A DNA stretch of 64,000 nt from Rahnella sikkimica (GTDB taxonomy: Bacteria; Pseudomonadota; Gammaproteobacteria; Enterobacterales; Enterobacteriaceae). The stretch is taken from the NCBI RefSeq assembly GCF_002951615.1, contig NZ_CP019062.1:2542001-2606000 (forward strand), written 5' to 3'. This document shows, in pieces, positions 28,522 to 38,513 of this stretch. Within the stretch, counting starts at the first letter, position 1. Every line of letters starts with the position of its first letter. The position numbers were made by a program, and so were the translations under genes. The notes under the pieces were generated by a model. The model was not told the origin of the DNA and made no database searches. It was given only the letters and a program-made list of their open reading frames with translations.

Positions 28522-29145
28522 TCAGGCGCGATGGGTAAATACAGAATCGACTAACCCGTACTCTACAGCCTCATTAGCAGACAGGAAACGATCTCGTTCA
28601 GTGTCACGCTCTATTTCTTCGAGAGATTTGCCCGTATGTTTCGCCATCAGCTCATTCATGCGGGATTTCACTTTCAGAATTTCTTTCGCGTGGATCTCGA
28701 TATCTGTCGCCTGGCCCTGGAAACCACCCAACGGCTGGTGAATCATCACACGGGAGTTTGGCAGGCAGAAACGCTTGCCTTCAGCACCGGCAGTCAACAG
28801 GAACGCGCCCATTGAACAGGCCTGGCCCATACAAATGGTGCTGACGTCTGGTTTGATAAACTGCATGGTGTCGTAAATCGACATACCCGCCGTAATTACG
28901 CCGCCCGGTGAGTTGATATAAAGATAAATGTCTTTTTCCGGACTTTCTGCTTCCAGGAACAGCATCTGGGCAACAATCAGGTTAGCCATATGGTCTTCAA
29001 CCTGGCCGGTCAGGAAGATGATACGTTCCTTGAGCAGACGGGAGAAGATATCGTATGAACGCTCGCCCCGTGAAGTTTGCTCAACCACCATGGGTACCAA
29101 CGCCATGTTTGGTGCAAATTGCTCTCTTTCACCACTGTATGACAT
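28522..29145 (-). CDS. clpP: ClpXP/ClpAP peptidase subunit ClpP
   Basis: 207 aa (E. coli 207). Serine peptidase that forms a 14-mer barrel. Catalytic triad Ser111 (GQACSMGA), His136 (MIHQP) and Asp185 (DTERDRF). A short propeptide ([14 protein letters not shown]) is removed autocatalytically before ALVPMV. Preceded by a sigma-32-type promoter and followed by clpX. The upstream gene is tig, as in E. coli. Confidence 0.97.
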   Translation of the reverse strand: MSYSGEREQFAPNMALVPMVVEQTSRGERSYDIFSRLLKERIIFLTGQVEDHMANLIVAQMLFLEAESPEKDIYLYINSPGGVITAGMSIYDTMQFIKPDVSTICMGQACSMGAFLLTAGAEGKRFCLPNSRVMIHQPLGGFQGQATDIEIHAKEILKVKSRMNELMAKHTGKSLEEIERDTERDRFLSANEAVEYGLVDSVFTHRA

Positions 29146-29305
29146 AACCGTCTCCTAATAGATTCTGTTTGGCGCTATTTAAAACCGATTCTACTTGAGA
29201 TAGGCACACATGACTATGCTCAAGCGGCCAAGTCGCCATTTACACGTCTGACGGTCGTTATCAGTCAGATTTTAACTGCAAATTTACCTGGGTTCGTCAT
29301 TATCA

Positions 29306-29333
29306 ATTGGGGGATTTACGCCCTTTTTTCAAG
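29306..29333 (-). promoter_or_regulatory. Sigma-32 (heat-shock) promoter of clpP-clpX
   Basis: On the minus strand CTTGAAA at 29333-29327, spacer of 13-14 bp, CCCCCAAT ending at 29306: a near-consensus sigma-32 promoter, leaving a leader of about 150 nt before clpP. The 29146-29562 gap otherwise holds only the tig terminator. Confidence 0.85.
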
Positions 29334-29487
29334 CCTGACGGAAAATTTCTTTTCTCTTTCACCCCGACGGGGTGGATGAAAGGCCATATTGGTGAAATGG
29401 AATGAACAGGTCTACGTGAGCTGTGCCCTATATTGATAAATATAGTGCAAAAACAACAGTCAAAAACAAAAATATCTGATTTTCAGG

Positions 29488-29520
29488 AAATAAAAAGCCC
29501 GCAGTAAAAACTGCGGGCTT
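29488..29520 (-). terminator. Rho-independent terminator of tig
   Basis: AAGCCCGCAGT-AAAA-ACTGCGGGCTT (29495-29520), perfect 11-bp stem; on the minus strand followed by TTTATTTCC after the paired Ts. Confidence 0.92.
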
Positions 29521-29562
29521 CAGTGTCGAACCTGTAAACAGGTTCAGCAACGTGCAATCAGA

Positions 29563-30867
29563 TTATGCAGGTTGAGTCTGGTTCATCAGTTCAGTAAAGG
29601 TAGTGGCTTTTTCAGTCACTTTCGCTTTAGACAACAGAGTTTCGACCGCTTGTTCTTCCAGCGCGACATTACGCATGTTGTTCATCAGCTCTTTATTTTT
29701 GCTGTAGAACTCAACAACTTCCTGTGGATCTTCGTACGCAGAAGCCATTTCTTCGATCAGCGCTTTAACGCGGTCTTCGTCAGCTTTCAGTTCGTGCTGG
29801 CTGATGACTTCACCCAACAGCAGACCGACAACAACGCGGCGCTTAGCTTGCTCTTCGAACAACTCGCGTGGCAGTTCCAGCGCTTGTTTTTCGTTGCCAC
29901 CAAAACGCTGTGCAGCCTGGCGACGCAGAACGTCAACTTCGCCGTCGATCAGTGCAGATGGCACGTCGATTTCGTTAGCGCTGACCAGACCGTCGATTGC
30001 CTGAGTTTTGATGCGGTTACGTACAGCACCTTTCAGTTCGCGTTCCATGTTTTTACGCACTTCAGCACGCAGACCTTCAACAGAACCATCAGCCACGCCG
30101 AAACGTTTGATGAATTCTGGCGTCAGTTCTGGCAGCTCACGCTCTTCAACTTTCTTCAGGGTAATGGCGAACTTAGCCGCTTTACCTTTCAGATTTTCAG
30201 CGTGGTAATCTTCCGGGAAGTTTACGTCGATGGTGAATTCTTCACCGGCTTTGTGACCGACCAGACCGTCTTCGAAGCCTGGGATCATGCGGCCCTGGCC
30301 CATAGCCAGTACGAAATCAGAGGCTTTGCCGCCTTCGAATTCTTCACCGTCGATAGAACCGGAGAAATCAACGGTAACGCGGTCTTCAGCAGTGGCTGCA
30401 GCGTCAGTTTCTTTCCAGTCAGCTTGTTGCTTACGCAGAGTTTCCAGCATGGTATCAACATCAGCGTCGTTAACTTCAACAACAGGTTTTTCAACTTCGA
30501 TGTTTTCCAGATCTTTCAGCTCAACTTCCGGGTAGACTTCAAATTCTACGGAGAAAGTGAAGGCTTCACCCTGCTTGTACTCACCTGGGATGTAGTTAGG
30601 TGCGCCAGCTGGATTGATTTTTTCTTTGATGATCGCATCAACGAAATTGCGTTGCATCACATCACCCAGTACGTCCTGACGTACTGATGCGCCATAACGC
30701 TGCTCGATGATGTGGCTTGGTACTTTGCCTTTACGGAAGCCGTCAATACGTACTTTTTTAGAGACGTTGATCAGTTCACTGCTCACTGCTTTTTCAATGC
30801 TTTCAGCAGGAACAGTAATCGTTACGCGGCGCCCAAGGCCTTGAGTGGTTTCAACAGAAACTTGCAT
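29563..30867 (-). CDS. tig: Trigger factor
   Basis: 434 aa (E. coli 432). Ribosome-associated folding chaperone. N-terminal ribosome-binding domain (about 1-115) with the signature loop [17 protein letters not shown] around residue 43; FKBP-type PPIase domain (about 150-245; [28 protein letters not shown]); C-terminal chaperone arms to the end. Monocistronic: terminator behind it and a 450-bp upstream region that contains a large hairpin and the bolA terminator. Confidence 0.97.
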   Translation of the reverse strand: MQVSVETTQGLGRRVTITVPAESIEKAVSSELINVSKKVRIDGFRKGKVPSHIIEQRYGASVRQDVLGDVMQRNFVDAIIKEKINPAGAPNYIPGEYKQGEAFTFSVEFEVYPEVELKDLENIEVEKPVVEVNDADVDTMLETLRKQQADWKETDAAATAEDRVTVDFSGSIDGEEFEGGKASDFVLAMGQGRMIPGFEDGLVGHKAGEEFTIDVNFPEDYHAENLKGKAAKFAITLKKVEERELPELTPEFIKRFGVADGSVEGLRAEVRKNMERELKGAVRNRIKTQAIDGLVSANEIDVPSALIDGEVDVLRRQAAQRFGGNEKQALELPRELFEEQAKRRVVVGLLLGEVISQHELKADEDRVKALIEEMASAYEDPQEVVEFYSKNKELMNNMRNVALEEQAVETLLSKAKVTEKATTFTELMNQTQPA

Positions 30868-30908
30868 CTTGTTACCTCAAAAAAAAATCACAGTGCTCGG
30901 TCAACTCC

Positions 30909-30967
30909 AGAAGTCGTTCTCAAGATGAGAAGCACAATTGCGCAAACTTACCTTGAAAACGACTTCT
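30909..30967 (-). other. Large inverted repeat in the tig leader region
   Basis: AGAAGTCGTTCTCAAG (30909-30924) and CTTGAAAACGACTTCT (30952-30967) form 16-bp arms with one position that is a G-U pair in one RNA orientation, loop 27 nt. It lies 42-100 bp before the tig ATG. A smaller hairpin GTTCTG-TTAT-CAGAAC follows at about 30982-30997. Whether it is in the transcript depends on the tig start site, which I cannot place. Confidence 0.7.
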
Positions 30968-31185
30968 AAGAACCGGGACAGTTCTGTTATCAGAACGTAG
31001 CCCTGTATTCGAGAGCGTCCGAAACCATTCCGGAAAAATTAGACGCGACATTATAGCGACGCATGCGCACTGAGTCGAGGACGGTATCTCTACGCGCGGG
31101 AGGGAAACTCACACGGGACTCGATCCTTCGAAAAATGCGGTCGATGCAAAGGCGTAAACCCCTTGTCGTCTGCCTGTCAGTCATT

Positions 31186-31215
31186 GGAAAAACAAAAACG
31201 GCCCGCAGGCCGTTT
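31186..31215 (-). terminator. Rho-independent terminator of bolA
   Basis: AAACGGCC (31196-31203) pairs with GGCCGTTT (31208-31215) around a 4-nt loop; on the minus strand followed by TTGTTTTTCC. About 100 bp after the bolA stop. Confidence 0.8.
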
Positions 31216-31317
31216 CTTGAAATTCGCCACTACTAATACCGCATCTGCTAAGGAAAGTTCCAGTTTTACCGTATCAAATGCCGATATTTGTGCCATTTGT
31301 GAATCAGATCGCCCGTA

Positions 31318-31632
31318 TCAGGCCATTGTGCCTGCGCCGCGGCAAGGAGGTGAGGCAGGAACAGTATCCTGCAAACCTTCCCATTCTTTAAGGGTGTAGG
31401 TGTGTAATGCCAAAGCATGCACACTGCCTGCCATCTCTTCTGTTAATTTCCCGTAGATAGCACGATGACGTGCCAGGAAGCGTTCGCCGACGAATTTGTC
31501 GGACACCATCACGACTTTGAAATGGCTTTCTGAGCCTGCCGGTACATTATGACGATAGCTTTCGTCAGTCACTTCCAGAAACGCAGGGTCGAATGCCTCA
31601 GCTAATTTTGCTTCTATTTGCTCACGAATCAT
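31318..31632 (-). CDS. bolA: Transcriptional regulator / Fe-S cluster partner BolA
   Basis: 104 aa (E. coli 105). Class II KH-like fold. BolA is a stress- and stationary-phase morphogene that binds DNA and pairs with monothiol glutaredoxin GrxD around a [2Fe-2S] cluster; the conserved FxGxxxxxRHRxIYxxL-type segment ([17 protein letters not shown]) is present at about residues 48-64. The start ATG 31632 follows GAGGAG and gives [10 protein letters not shown]; in-frame extension to 31701 is unsupported. The shared 336-bp gap with divergent yajG shows no gearbox promoter I can assign with confidence; it contains a direct repeat CCTGTCTG. Confidence 0.94.
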   Translation of the reverse strand: MIREQIEAKLAEAFDPAFLEVTDESYRHNVPAGSESHFKVVMVSDKFVGERFLARHRAIYGKLTEEMAGSVHALALHTYTLKEWEGLQDTVPASPPCRGAGTMA

Positions 31633-31968
31633 AGCAATCTCCTCACACCACATCTGCCGAGAACTGCGCCTGGCCTGTCTGTAGACCTGTCTGCTTAACA
31701 CTCTCTACCTTTAAATAATAGGCTGCTTTAGAGCGTCTACGTTAATCACATTAAAAAATTTATGCTGTTGATTGATAAAAAAGGCGCTCAGTCTGTCAAA
31801 GAAAACGCGGCTTCGCTACGCAGGAGTTGGTGATACAGCATACTTGCTGAAAAAAAACGCTAAATATCCATTTTTACAGAGTGTTGGGACTTCCACCCGC
31901 AAATGGCGATGTTATGATGTCGGCAAAATTTTGAGCACGACTCCTTTATTAATGTTGAGAAAACACAC

Positions 31969-32547
31969 ATGTTAAAAAAAATCATTTTCCCTGTGCTGGC
32001 ACTGTTCATGCTGGCCGGATGCGCCACCAGCACTAACACGCTGGATGTTTCCCCGAAAATTGTTCTGCCTTCACAAGATCCAACGCTTCAGGGCATTACT
32101 ATCAGCATCAACGGGGCTGACCAGCGCCAGGATCAGGCGCTTGCCAAAGTTAACCGTGACGGCCAGCTGATTTCCCTGACACCTTCGCGCGATCTGCGTT
32201 TCCTGTTGCAGGAGTCACTGGAAAAACAAATGACCGCACGGGGTTACATGGTCGGTGCTGACGGTGCCGTGGATCTGCAGATAGTCGTCAATAAGCTGTA
32301 TGCAGATGTGCAGGAAGGAAACCTGCGTTACAACATCACCACCAAAGCCGATATCTCTATCATCGCTACAGCGAAAAACGGCAGCAAACAGGTGAAGAAC
32401 TACCGCTCAACGTATAATGTTCAGGGCGCACTTTCCGCGACCAACGCTAAGATCACCAATGCGGTTAACACCACGCTGGGTGATGTCATCAGCGACATGG
32501 CCGCCGACACCAGCATCAGCGACTTCATCAAGGCTAACGCACGATAA
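31969..32547 (+). CDS. yajG: YajG family lipoprotein
   Basis: 192 aa (E. coli 192). Lipoprotein signal with lipobox LAGC (Cys18; Ala at +2 implies outer-membrane sorting), then a YajG/DUF-type domain of alternating strands and helices across about residues 30-180. Function is unknown in E. coli; the gene is regularly found upstream of ampG, as here, 146 bp apart with a terminator between. Confidence 0.92.
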   Translation: MLKKIIFPVLALFMLAGCATSTNTLDVSPKIVLPSQDPTLQGITISINGADQRQDQALAKVNRDGQLISLTPSRDLRFLLQESLEKQMTARGYMVGADGAVDLQIVVNKLYADVQEGNLRYNITTKADISIIATAKNGSKQVKNYRSTYNVQGALSATNAKITNAVNTTLGDVISDMAADTSISDFIKANAR

Positions 32548-32571
32548 GCCCCGGCTGAAATCCGCGTGACC

Positions 32572-32606
32572 CATTCTGCCCGGCCTGTCCGGGCAGAATG
32601 CTTTTC
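32572..32606 (+). terminator. Rho-independent terminator of yajG
   Basis: CATTCTGCCCGG-CCTGT-CCGGGCAGAATG, perfect 12-bp stem followed by CTTTTC. Confidence 0.8.
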
Positions 32607-32693
32607 AGAACAAGCAATCCTTCCTTTATTCTCCCCGCTTCCTTTATTATGCCCCTGCGTCACTCTCTCACCGGTTCGCAGGAACACATTTTC

Positions 32694-34172
32694 ATGATCA
32701 GTCAGTACTTTAAGATTTTCACGCAACGCAATACCGTCATTTTGCTGCTTCTGGGCTTTGCTTCCGGCTTACCGCTGGCGCTGACGTCCGGCACATTGCA
32801 GGCGTGGATGACCGTCGAAAATGTCGATCTGAAAACTATTGGGATTTTCTCGCTGGTCGGCCAGGCCTACGTGTTCAAATTTCTATGGTCGCCGATGATG
32901 GACCGCTACACCCCGTCATTTCTCGGGCGTCGTCTCGGCTGGCTGATCCTGACTCAGTTGTTGCTCGTGGCGGCGATTTTCGCCATGGGCTTTATGGATC
33001 CCGGTAAAGATTTGTTCTGGCTGGCGGCGCTGGCGGTGCTGATTGCCTTTGCATCGGCTTCGCAGGACATTGTCTTCGACGCGTATAAAACGGATTTACT
33101 GCCGTCTGAAGAACGTGGGAACGGTGCTGCGGTTTCCGTGCTGGGCTATCGTCTGGCGATGCTGGTTTCCGGCGGGCTGGCACTTTGGCTGGCAGACCGT
33201 TATCTCGGCTGGCAGCACATGTACTGGCTGATGGCCGTGCTGATGCTGGTGGGCGTGTTCGCCACACTGATATCGCCGGAACCGCAAAATACGCAGCCTG
33301 CTCCACGATCAATTGAAATGGCCGTCGTGGCACCGCTGAAAGACTTCTTTGGGCGCAACAATGCCTGGCTGATTTTGCTTCTCATCGTGATGTACAAAAT
33401 GGGCGATGCGTTTGCAGGCAGCCTGAGCACGACATTTTTGATCCGCGGTGTCGGGTTTGACGCCGGGGAAGTCGGGCTGGTAAACAAAACGCTCGGCCTG
33501 ATGGCCACAATTATTGGCGCACTCTTTGGTGGCATGCTGATGCAGCGTCTGAGTTTATTCCGTGCGCTGATGCTGTTTGGTATTTTGCAGGCGGTTTCGA
33601 ACGCGGGTTACTGGATCCTCGCCATTACCGATAAAGATTTGTATACCATGGGCACGGCGATTTTCTTCGAAAATCTGTGCGGCGGTATGGGGACGGCGGC
33701 GTTCGTCGCTCTGTTGATGACCTTGTGCAATCGCTCGTTTTCCGCCACGCAGTTCGCCCTGCTCTCGGCACTTTCTGCGGTGGGCCGCGTGTATGTTGGC
33801 CCGATTGCCGGCTGGTTCGTGGAAGCTTATGGCTGGCCGTGGTTCTATCTTTTCTCGATTGTTGCCGGCGTTCCGGGGCTGCTGCTGCTGGCCGTTTGCC
33901 GCCAGACGCTTGAATACACCCAGAAAACAGAAACTTTCCTGCCGCGCATTCACTTCGCCAAACCTTACCGCTGGGCACTGCGCTGTATGCTGGGCGGAAG
34001 TTTGCTGCTGGTCGTGTGGCTGGTGACGCTGATCGTGAACAGTTTAGGCTGGGCCTCGTGGCACGGCTTCACCGGGATTTTGCTGGAAGCGGGCGTTTTC
34101 GTTTGTCTTATGGGGATTATTTTAGGCAGTTTGCTCGATTTTCTCTCACTCCGGCGCACCGCACGTTCCTGA
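32694..34172 (+). CDS. ampG: Muropeptide permease AmpG
   Basis: 492 aa (E. coli 491), inner-membrane MFS-type symporter with about 14 helices that imports GlcNAc-anhydroMurNAc peptides for cell-wall recycling and, where ampC/ampR exist, signals beta-lactamase induction. Conserved stretches GFASGLPLALTSGTLQAWM, ASQDIVFDAYKTDLL and ALMTLCNRSFSATQFALLSA-type segments match E. coli. The start ATG 32694 gives MISQYFKIF; an in-frame ATG at 32598 lies inside the yajG terminator and is rejected. Confidence 0.95.
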   Translation: MISQYFKIFTQRNTVILLLLGFASGLPLALTSGTLQAWMTVENVDLKTIGIFSLVGQAYVFKFLWSPMMDRYTPSFLGRRLGWLILTQLLLVAAIFAMGFMDPGKDLFWLAALAVLIAFASASQDIVFDAYKTDLLPSEERGNGAAVSVLGYRLAMLVSGGLALWLADRYLGWQHMYWLMAVLMLVGVFATLISPEPQNTQPAPRSIEMAVVAPLKDFFGRNNAWLILLLIVMYKMGDAFAGSLSTTFLIRGVGFDAGEVGLVNKTLGLMATIIGALFGGMLMQRLSLFRALMLFGILQAVSNAGYWILAITDKDLYTMGTAIFFENLCGGMGTAAFVALLMTLCNRSFSATQFALLSALSAVGRVYVGPIAGWFVEAYGWPWFYLFSIVAGVPGLLLLAVCRQTLEYTQKTETFLPRIHFAKPYRWALRCMLGGSLLLVVWLVTLIVNSLGWASWHGFTGILLEAGVFVCLMGIILGSLLDFLSLRRTARS

Positions 34173-34177
34173 TTTAC

Positions 34178-34210
34178 CGCCATTCATGATAAAAATGAAT
34201 GGCGCGTTTC
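34178..34210 (+). terminator. Probable terminator of ampG
   Basis: CGCCATTCAT-GATAAAA-ATGAATGGCG, perfect 10-bp stem, followed by CGTTTCATTT. Starts 6 bp after the ampG stop. Confidence 0.65.
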
Positions 34211-34323
34211 ATTTAACAATTGTTCTATAAATATCACCCAATAAATTAAATTCAGGGAAAATTATATTTGTTGGGATAATTTTTCTCCGGTTCTTTTTGC
34301 GCGTTTTATTTCACTTGGTTTCT

Positions 34324-34345
34324 ACATTAATTTAACATTAATTAA
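34324..34345. promoter_or_regulatory. Tandem 11-mer, possible ArcA site upstream of cyoA
   Basis: ACATTAATTTA directly followed by ACATTAATTAA: two 11-bp units with one difference. ArcA-P binds 11-bp-spaced repeats related to GTTAATTA, and E. coli cyo is repressed by ArcA. Match to the exact ArcA motif is imperfect. Confidence 0.4.
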
Positions 34346-34430
34346 ACCTATCGCCGGGATCACGGACGGCCATAAATATTTAAAAATGTATCACCCCTTG
34401 TTTTTCATCACTATAGAAAAAAATCTATAC

Positions 34431-34473
34431 GCAACATATTGTTGCCCACTGTAAATTGTCACGATCCGTGACA
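34431..34473. promoter_or_regulatory. Two palindromes in the cyoA control region
   Basis: GCAACA-TAT-TGTTGC (34431-34445) and TGTCACG-ATC-CGTGACA (34457-34473) are perfect dyads with 3-nt centres. They look like protein-binding sites; I cannot assign a regulator. Confidence 0.5.
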
Positions 34474-34475
34474 TG

Positions 34476-34537
34476 TGTGACTCCGTTAACATAAAGTGTC
34501 AACAGCCCTTTGACACTTGTTTAAGCGTGTTTACAGT
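34476..34537 (+). promoter_or_regulatory. CRP-like site and candidate cyoA promoter
   Basis: TGTGA-CTCCGT-TAACA (34476-34491) matches the CRP dyad TGTGA-N6-TCACA at nine of ten positions. A candidate promoter follows: -35 TTGACA at 34510-34515 and weak -10 TACAGT at 34532-34537 (16-bp spacer). That would put CRP near -61, a classic activating position. The -35 is also the right arm of AAGTGTCAA-N7-TTGACACTT (34494-34518). The start site is inferred, not known. Confidence 0.5.
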
Positions 34538-34607
34538 CCTGCAACCTTCCCGTAAAATGCCCGCACACCTGAAGCGACAATAGAGCCCTAGTTATTGAGG
34601 TCGTTAG

Positions 34608-35567
34608 ATGAGACTTAAGAAATACAATAAAAGTATTGGGATGTTGTCCTTATTTGCCTCCGCGTTAATGTTGAGCGGCTGCAATACGGCATTGATGGAT
34701 CCCAAGGGAGCAATTGGACTTGAGCAGAGAACGCTGATTTTAACCGCGATTGGTTTAATGCTGATCGTCGTTATCCCGGTTATTATCATGGCGTTTGCAT
34801 TTGCGTGGAAGTATCGTGCTTCCAACACAAATGCTAAGTACAGTCCTGATTGGTCCCACTCCAACAAAATTGAAGCCGTCGTCTGGACAGTTCCAATTAT
34901 TATCATTGCCATTCTGGCAACGATTACCTGGAAAACCACCCATGCGCTTGACCCGTTCAAGCCTATCGTGACTGACCAAAAACCGATGACGGTTGAAGTC
35001 GTTTCTCTGGACTGGAAATGGTTATTCATTTACCCGGAACAGGGCATCGCGACCGTTAACGAACTGGTTATTCCTAAAGATGTGCCTGTTCAGTTCAAAG
35101 TCACTTCAGACTCTGTGATGAACTCGTTCTTCATTCCTCAGCTCGGCGGACAGATTTATGCGATGGCCGGTATGCAGACTCAGTTGCACCTGATTGCAAA
35201 TGAAGCCGGTACCTATAAAGGCATCTCAGCAAGCTTCAGCGGCCGCGGTTTCTCAGGTATGAAGTTCAACGCCATCGCGACCCCAACCCGTGCCGATTTC
35301 GACACCTGGGTAGCGAAAGTGAAAAGCGCACCGAACCAGCTGGCAACCACTGATGACTTCAATAAACTGGCTGCACAGAGCATCGACAACCCGGTCGAAT
35401 ACTTCTCTGTGGCTAAACCGGGTTTGTTTAAAGAAATCATTGGCAAATACTCCATGCATGACATGAAGGCCGCGCCGGAAGGTCATACCATGCCAATGCC
35501 TGCAGGCAGCGACATGAAAGGCATGGATATGGGTGGACAGTCTCACGCAGCCGGAGCCGAGGAATAA
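34608..35567 (+). CDS. cyoA: Cytochrome bo3 ubiquinol oxidase subunit II
   Basis: 319 aa (E. coli 315). Lipoprotein signal with lipobox LSGC (Cys25), two membrane helices (about 42-70 and 90-110), then a periplasmic cupredoxin domain (about 120-225; [21 protein letters not shown]) that lacks the CuA ligands, as expected of a quinol oxidase. The C-terminal tail is Met/Gly/His-rich ([17 protein letters not shown]). First gene of cyoABCDE; the 435-bp upstream gap carries the regulatory sites listed separately. Confidence 0.97.
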   Translation: MRLKKYNKSIGMLSLFASALMLSGCNTALMDPKGAIGLEQRTLILTAIGLMLIVVIPVIIMAFAFAWKYRASNTNAKYSPDWSHSNKIEAVVWTVPIIIIAILATITWKTTHALDPFKPIVTDQKPMTVEVVSLDWKWLFIYPEQGIATVNELVIPKDVPVQFKVTSDSVMNSFFIPQLGGQIYAMAGMQTQLHLIANEAGTYKGISASFSGRGFSGMKFNAIATPTRADFDTWVAKVKSAPNQLATTDDFNKLAAQSIDNPVEYFSVAKPGLFKEIIGKYSMHDMKAAPEGHTMPMPAGSDMKGMDMGGQSHAAGAEE

Positions 35568-35570
35568 ACG

Positions 35571-37562
35571 ATGTTCGGAAAATTAACGCTTGATTCGGTT
35601 CCGTATCATGAACCGATTATCATGGTCACCGTTGCCGCGATAATTCTGGGTGGTCTGGCAGTTGTTGCCGGCATCACCTATTTCGGCAAATGGAAATATC
35701 TGTGGACCGAGTGGCTGACCTCCGTCGACCACAAAAAATTAGGTATCATGTACATCATTCTGGCTTTCGTCATGCTGTTGCGTGGCTTTGCCGATGCCAT
35801 CATGATGCGTAGCCAGCAGGTGCTTGCTTCTGCGGGTGAACCTGGCTTCCTGCCGCCTCATCACTACGACCAAATCTTTACCGCGCACGGCGTGATCATG
35901 ATCTTCTTCATGGCAATGCCTTTCGTAATCGGTCTGATGAACGTCGTCGTTCCTTTGCAAATCGGCGCACGCGACGTGGCATTCCCGTTCCTGAACAACG
36001 TCAGCTTCTGGTTCACCGCTGCTGCTGTGGTCCTGATCAACATCTCTCTGGGTGTCGGTGAGTTCGCACAGACTGGCTGGCTGGCCTATCCGCCGTTGTC
36101 CGGTAAGGAATACAGTCCGGGTGTCGGGGTCGATTACTGGATCTGGAGTCTCCAGATATCCGGTATTGGTACCTTGCTGACCGGTGTTAACTTCTTTGCG
36201 ACCATCCTGAAGATGCGCGCGCCGGGTATGCCGCTGATGAAAATGCCGGTATTTACCTGGGCCGCACTGTGCACCAACGTGTTGATTATCGTGTCTTTCC
36301 CGATTCTGACCGTGACTATTGCACTGCTGACTTTAGACCGTTATCTGGGCACCCATTTCTTCACGAATGATATGGGCGGCAACATGATGATGTACATCAA
36401 CCTGATTTGGGCCTGGGGCCATCCGGAAGTGTACATTTTGGTTCTGCCAGTCTTTGGTGTGTTCTCGGAAGTTACCGCGACCTTCTCCAAAAAACGTCTG
36501 TTCGGTTACACCTCGCTGGTATGGGCAACCATCGCCATCACCGTGTTGTCGTTCATCGTTTGGCTGCACCACTTCTTCACCATGGGTTCAGGCGCTAACG
36601 TCAATGCCTTCTTCGGCATCATGACGATGATCATTTCTATCCCGACCGGGGTAAAAATCTTCAACTGGCTGTTCACCATGTATCAGGGCCGTATCACACT
36701 CAACGCCGCAATGCTGTGGACCGTTGGCTTCATCATCACCTTCTCTGTGGGTGGTATGACCGGCGTTCTCTTGGCGGTTCCGGGTGCTGACTTCGTGCTG
36801 CACAACAGCCTGTTCCTGATTGCCCACTTCCATAACGTTATCATCGGTGGTGTGGTCTTCGGTTGCTTCGCAGGTCTGACTTACTGGTTCCCTAAATCCT
36901 TCGGCTTCACGCTGAACGAAAAATGGGGCGTGCGTTCATTCTGGTTCTGGATCATCGGTTTCTTCGTTGCATTCATGCCACTGTATGTCCTGGGCTTCAT
37001 GGGGATGACACGTCGTGTCAGCCAGAATATCGACCCTGAGTTCCACCCGCTGCTGGTTGTTGCTGCGTGCGGTGCGGCTCTGATTGCTATCGGTATCCTG
37101 TGCCAGCTGATCATGATCTTCGTTTCTGTTCGCGACCGTGACCAGAACCGTGATCTGACCGGTGACCCGTGGGGTGCGCGTACGCTGGAGTGGGCAACCT
37201 CTTCTCCTCCTCCGTTCTACAACTTCGCTATCGTGCCGCAAATTCACGACCGCGATGAGTTCTGGGACATGAAAGAGAAAGGCACCGCTTACAAACAGCC
37301 TGCCAAATATGAACCGATTCATATGCCACGTAACAGCGGCGCCGGTTTCATTATCGCTATGCTGAGTCTGGTTTGTGGTTTCGCATTAATCTGGGATATC
37401 TGGTGGTTGGCGGCAGTGAGTTTCATTGCGCTGGCTGCGACCTGGATTGCGAAAAGCTTCGACGAAGATGTTGATTACTACGTGCCAGTTGAAGAAGTGG
37501 AACGTATTGAGAACCAACATTATGAACAAATCCGTAAAGCAGGTGTGAAACATGGCAACTGA
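35571..37562 (+). CDS. cyoB: Cytochrome bo3 ubiquinol oxidase subunit I
   Basis: 663 aa (E. coli 663). Haem-copper oxidase catalytic subunit with 15 membrane helices that holds haem b, haem o3 and CuB and pumps protons. The low-spin haem His region ([14 protein letters not shown]), the CuB/Tyr cross-link motif WGHPEVYI and the twin-His loop WLHHFF, plus the haem o3 region [12 protein letters not shown], are all present. Begins 3 bp after cyoA and overlaps cyoC by 11 bp. Confidence 0.98.
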   Translation: MFGKLTLDSVPYHEPIIMVTVAAIILGGLAVVAGITYFGKWKYLWTEWLTSVDHKKLGIMYIILAFVMLLRGFADAIMMRSQQVLASAGEPGFLPPHHYDQIFTAHGVIMIFFMAMPFVIGLMNVVVPLQIGARDVAFPFLNNVSFWFTAAAVVLINISLGVGEFAQTGWLAYPPLSGKEYSPGVGVDYWIWSLQISGIGTLLTGVNFFATILKMRAPGMPLMKMPVFTWAALCTNVLIIVSFPILTVTIALLTLDRYLGTHFFTNDMGGNMMMYINLIWAWGHPEVYILVLPVFGVFSEVTATFSKKRLFGYTSLVWATIAITVLSFIVWLHHFFTMGSGANVNAFFGIMTMIISIPTGVKIFNWLFTMYQGRITLNAAMLWTVGFIITFSVGGMTGVLLAVPGADFVLHNSLFLIAHFHNVIIGGVVFGCFAGLTYWFPKSFGFTLNEKWGVRSFWFWIIGFFVAFMPLYVLGFMGMTRRVSQNIDPEFHPLLVVAACGAALIAIGILCQLIMIFVSVRDRDQNRDLTGDPWGARTLEWATSSPPPFYNFAIVPQIHDRDEFWDMKEKGTAYKQPAKYEPIHMPRNSGAGFIIAMLSLVCGFALIWDIWWLAAVSFIALAATWIAKSFDEDVDYYVPVEEVERIENQHYEQIRKAGVKHGN

Positions 37563-38166
37563 TACTCTGACTCACCACGATGAGGCCCATGCTGAGCATG
37601 GGCACCACGACGCAGGTGCAACCAAAGTCTTCGGCTTCTGGATCTACCTGATGAGTGACTGCATCCTGTTTGCGAGCCTGTTCGCAACGTATGCAGTACT
37701 GGTCAACGGGACCGCTGGCGGTCCCTCTGGTAAAGACATTTTTGAACTGCCGTTCGTGCTGGTAGAAACCTTCTGCCTGCTGTTCAGTAGTATCACTTAC
37801 GGCTTTGCAATGCTGGCCATGAATAAGGGTAACAAAGCTGGCGTTAACGGCTGGTTGTTCCTGACTTTCCTGTTCGGTTTAGGCTTCATCGGGATGGAAC
37901 TCTATGAATTCCATCACCTGATTGCTGAAGGCTATGGCCCGCAGCGCAGCGGTTTCCTGTCTGGCTTCTTTGCCCTGGTCGCTACCCACGGTCTGCACGT
38001 GACCTGTGGTCTGATTTGGATCCTGACCATGATGGTTCAGGTTGCACGTCGTGGCCTGACAGACGTTAACAAAACCCGCCTGATGTGCCTGAGCTTGTTC
38101 TGGCACTTCCTGGACGTGGTGTGGATCTGCGTGTTTACCGTTGTTTATCTGATGGGAGCGATGTAA
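37552..38166 (+). CDS. cyoC: Cytochrome bo3 ubiquinol oxidase subunit III
   Basis: 204 aa (E. coli 204), five-helix COX3-type subunit. The short N-terminus is His-rich ([17 protein letters not shown]). The conserved segments [24 protein letters not shown] and [14 protein letters not shown] are present. Its ATG (37552) lies inside the 3' end of cyoB, and its TAA shares one base with the cyoD ATG. Confidence 0.97.
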   Translation: MATDTLTHHDEAHAEHGHHDAGATKVFGFWIYLMSDCILFASLFATYAVLVNGTAGGPSGKDIFELPFVLVETFCLLFSSITYGFAMLAMNKGNKAGVNGWLFLTFLFGLGFIGMELYEFHHLIAEGYGPQRSGFLSGFFALVATHGLHVTCGLIWILTMMVQVARRGLTDVNKTRLMCLSLFWHFLDVVWICVFTVVYLMGAM

Positions 38167-38498
38167 TGAGTCATTCTGCTACTTCCCATGGTGGTGCAAG
38201 CCACGGCAGCCTGAAGTCATATGCAATTGGCTTCATCCTGTCGGTTATCCTGACGGTGATCCCGTTTGCTATGGTCATGACTGACACAGCATCACATTCA
38301 CTGATCCTGGGTACAGTGGTTGCATCCGCTATTATCCAGATCGTTGTCCATCTGGTGTTCTTCCTGCACATGAATACGTCGTCGGAAGAGCGCTGGAACC
38401 TGGTGGCGCTTCTGTTCACCGCTGTGATTATCTTTATCGTCGTTGTGGGCTCATTGTGGATTATGTATAACCTCAACCTCAATATGATGGTCAGTTAA
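38166..38498 (+). CDS. cyoD: Cytochrome bo3 ubiquinol oxidase subunit IV
   Basis: 110 aa (E. coli 109). Small three-helix subunit that stabilises CuB-site assembly. The start ATG 38166 overlaps the cyoC stop (TAATG), giving [20 protein letters not shown] longer reading from inside cyoC is rejected. Contains [18 protein letters not shown], conserved in the family. Confidence 0.96.
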   Translation: MSHSATSHGGASHGSLKSYAIGFILSVILTVIPFAMVMTDTASHSLILGTVVASAIIQIVVHLVFFLHMNTSSEERWNLVALLFTAVIIFIVVVGSLWIMYNLNLNMMVS

Positions 38499-38513
38499 AG
38501 AGCCGAGCTGCAC

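Noticed and set aside
29572..30687. 371-codon open frame on the plus strand opposite tig
   Set aside because: Its translation is Phe/Gln/Val-rich with no recognisable motif and it mirrors the codon bias of tig on the opposite strand. tig is beyond doubt, so this is a shadow.
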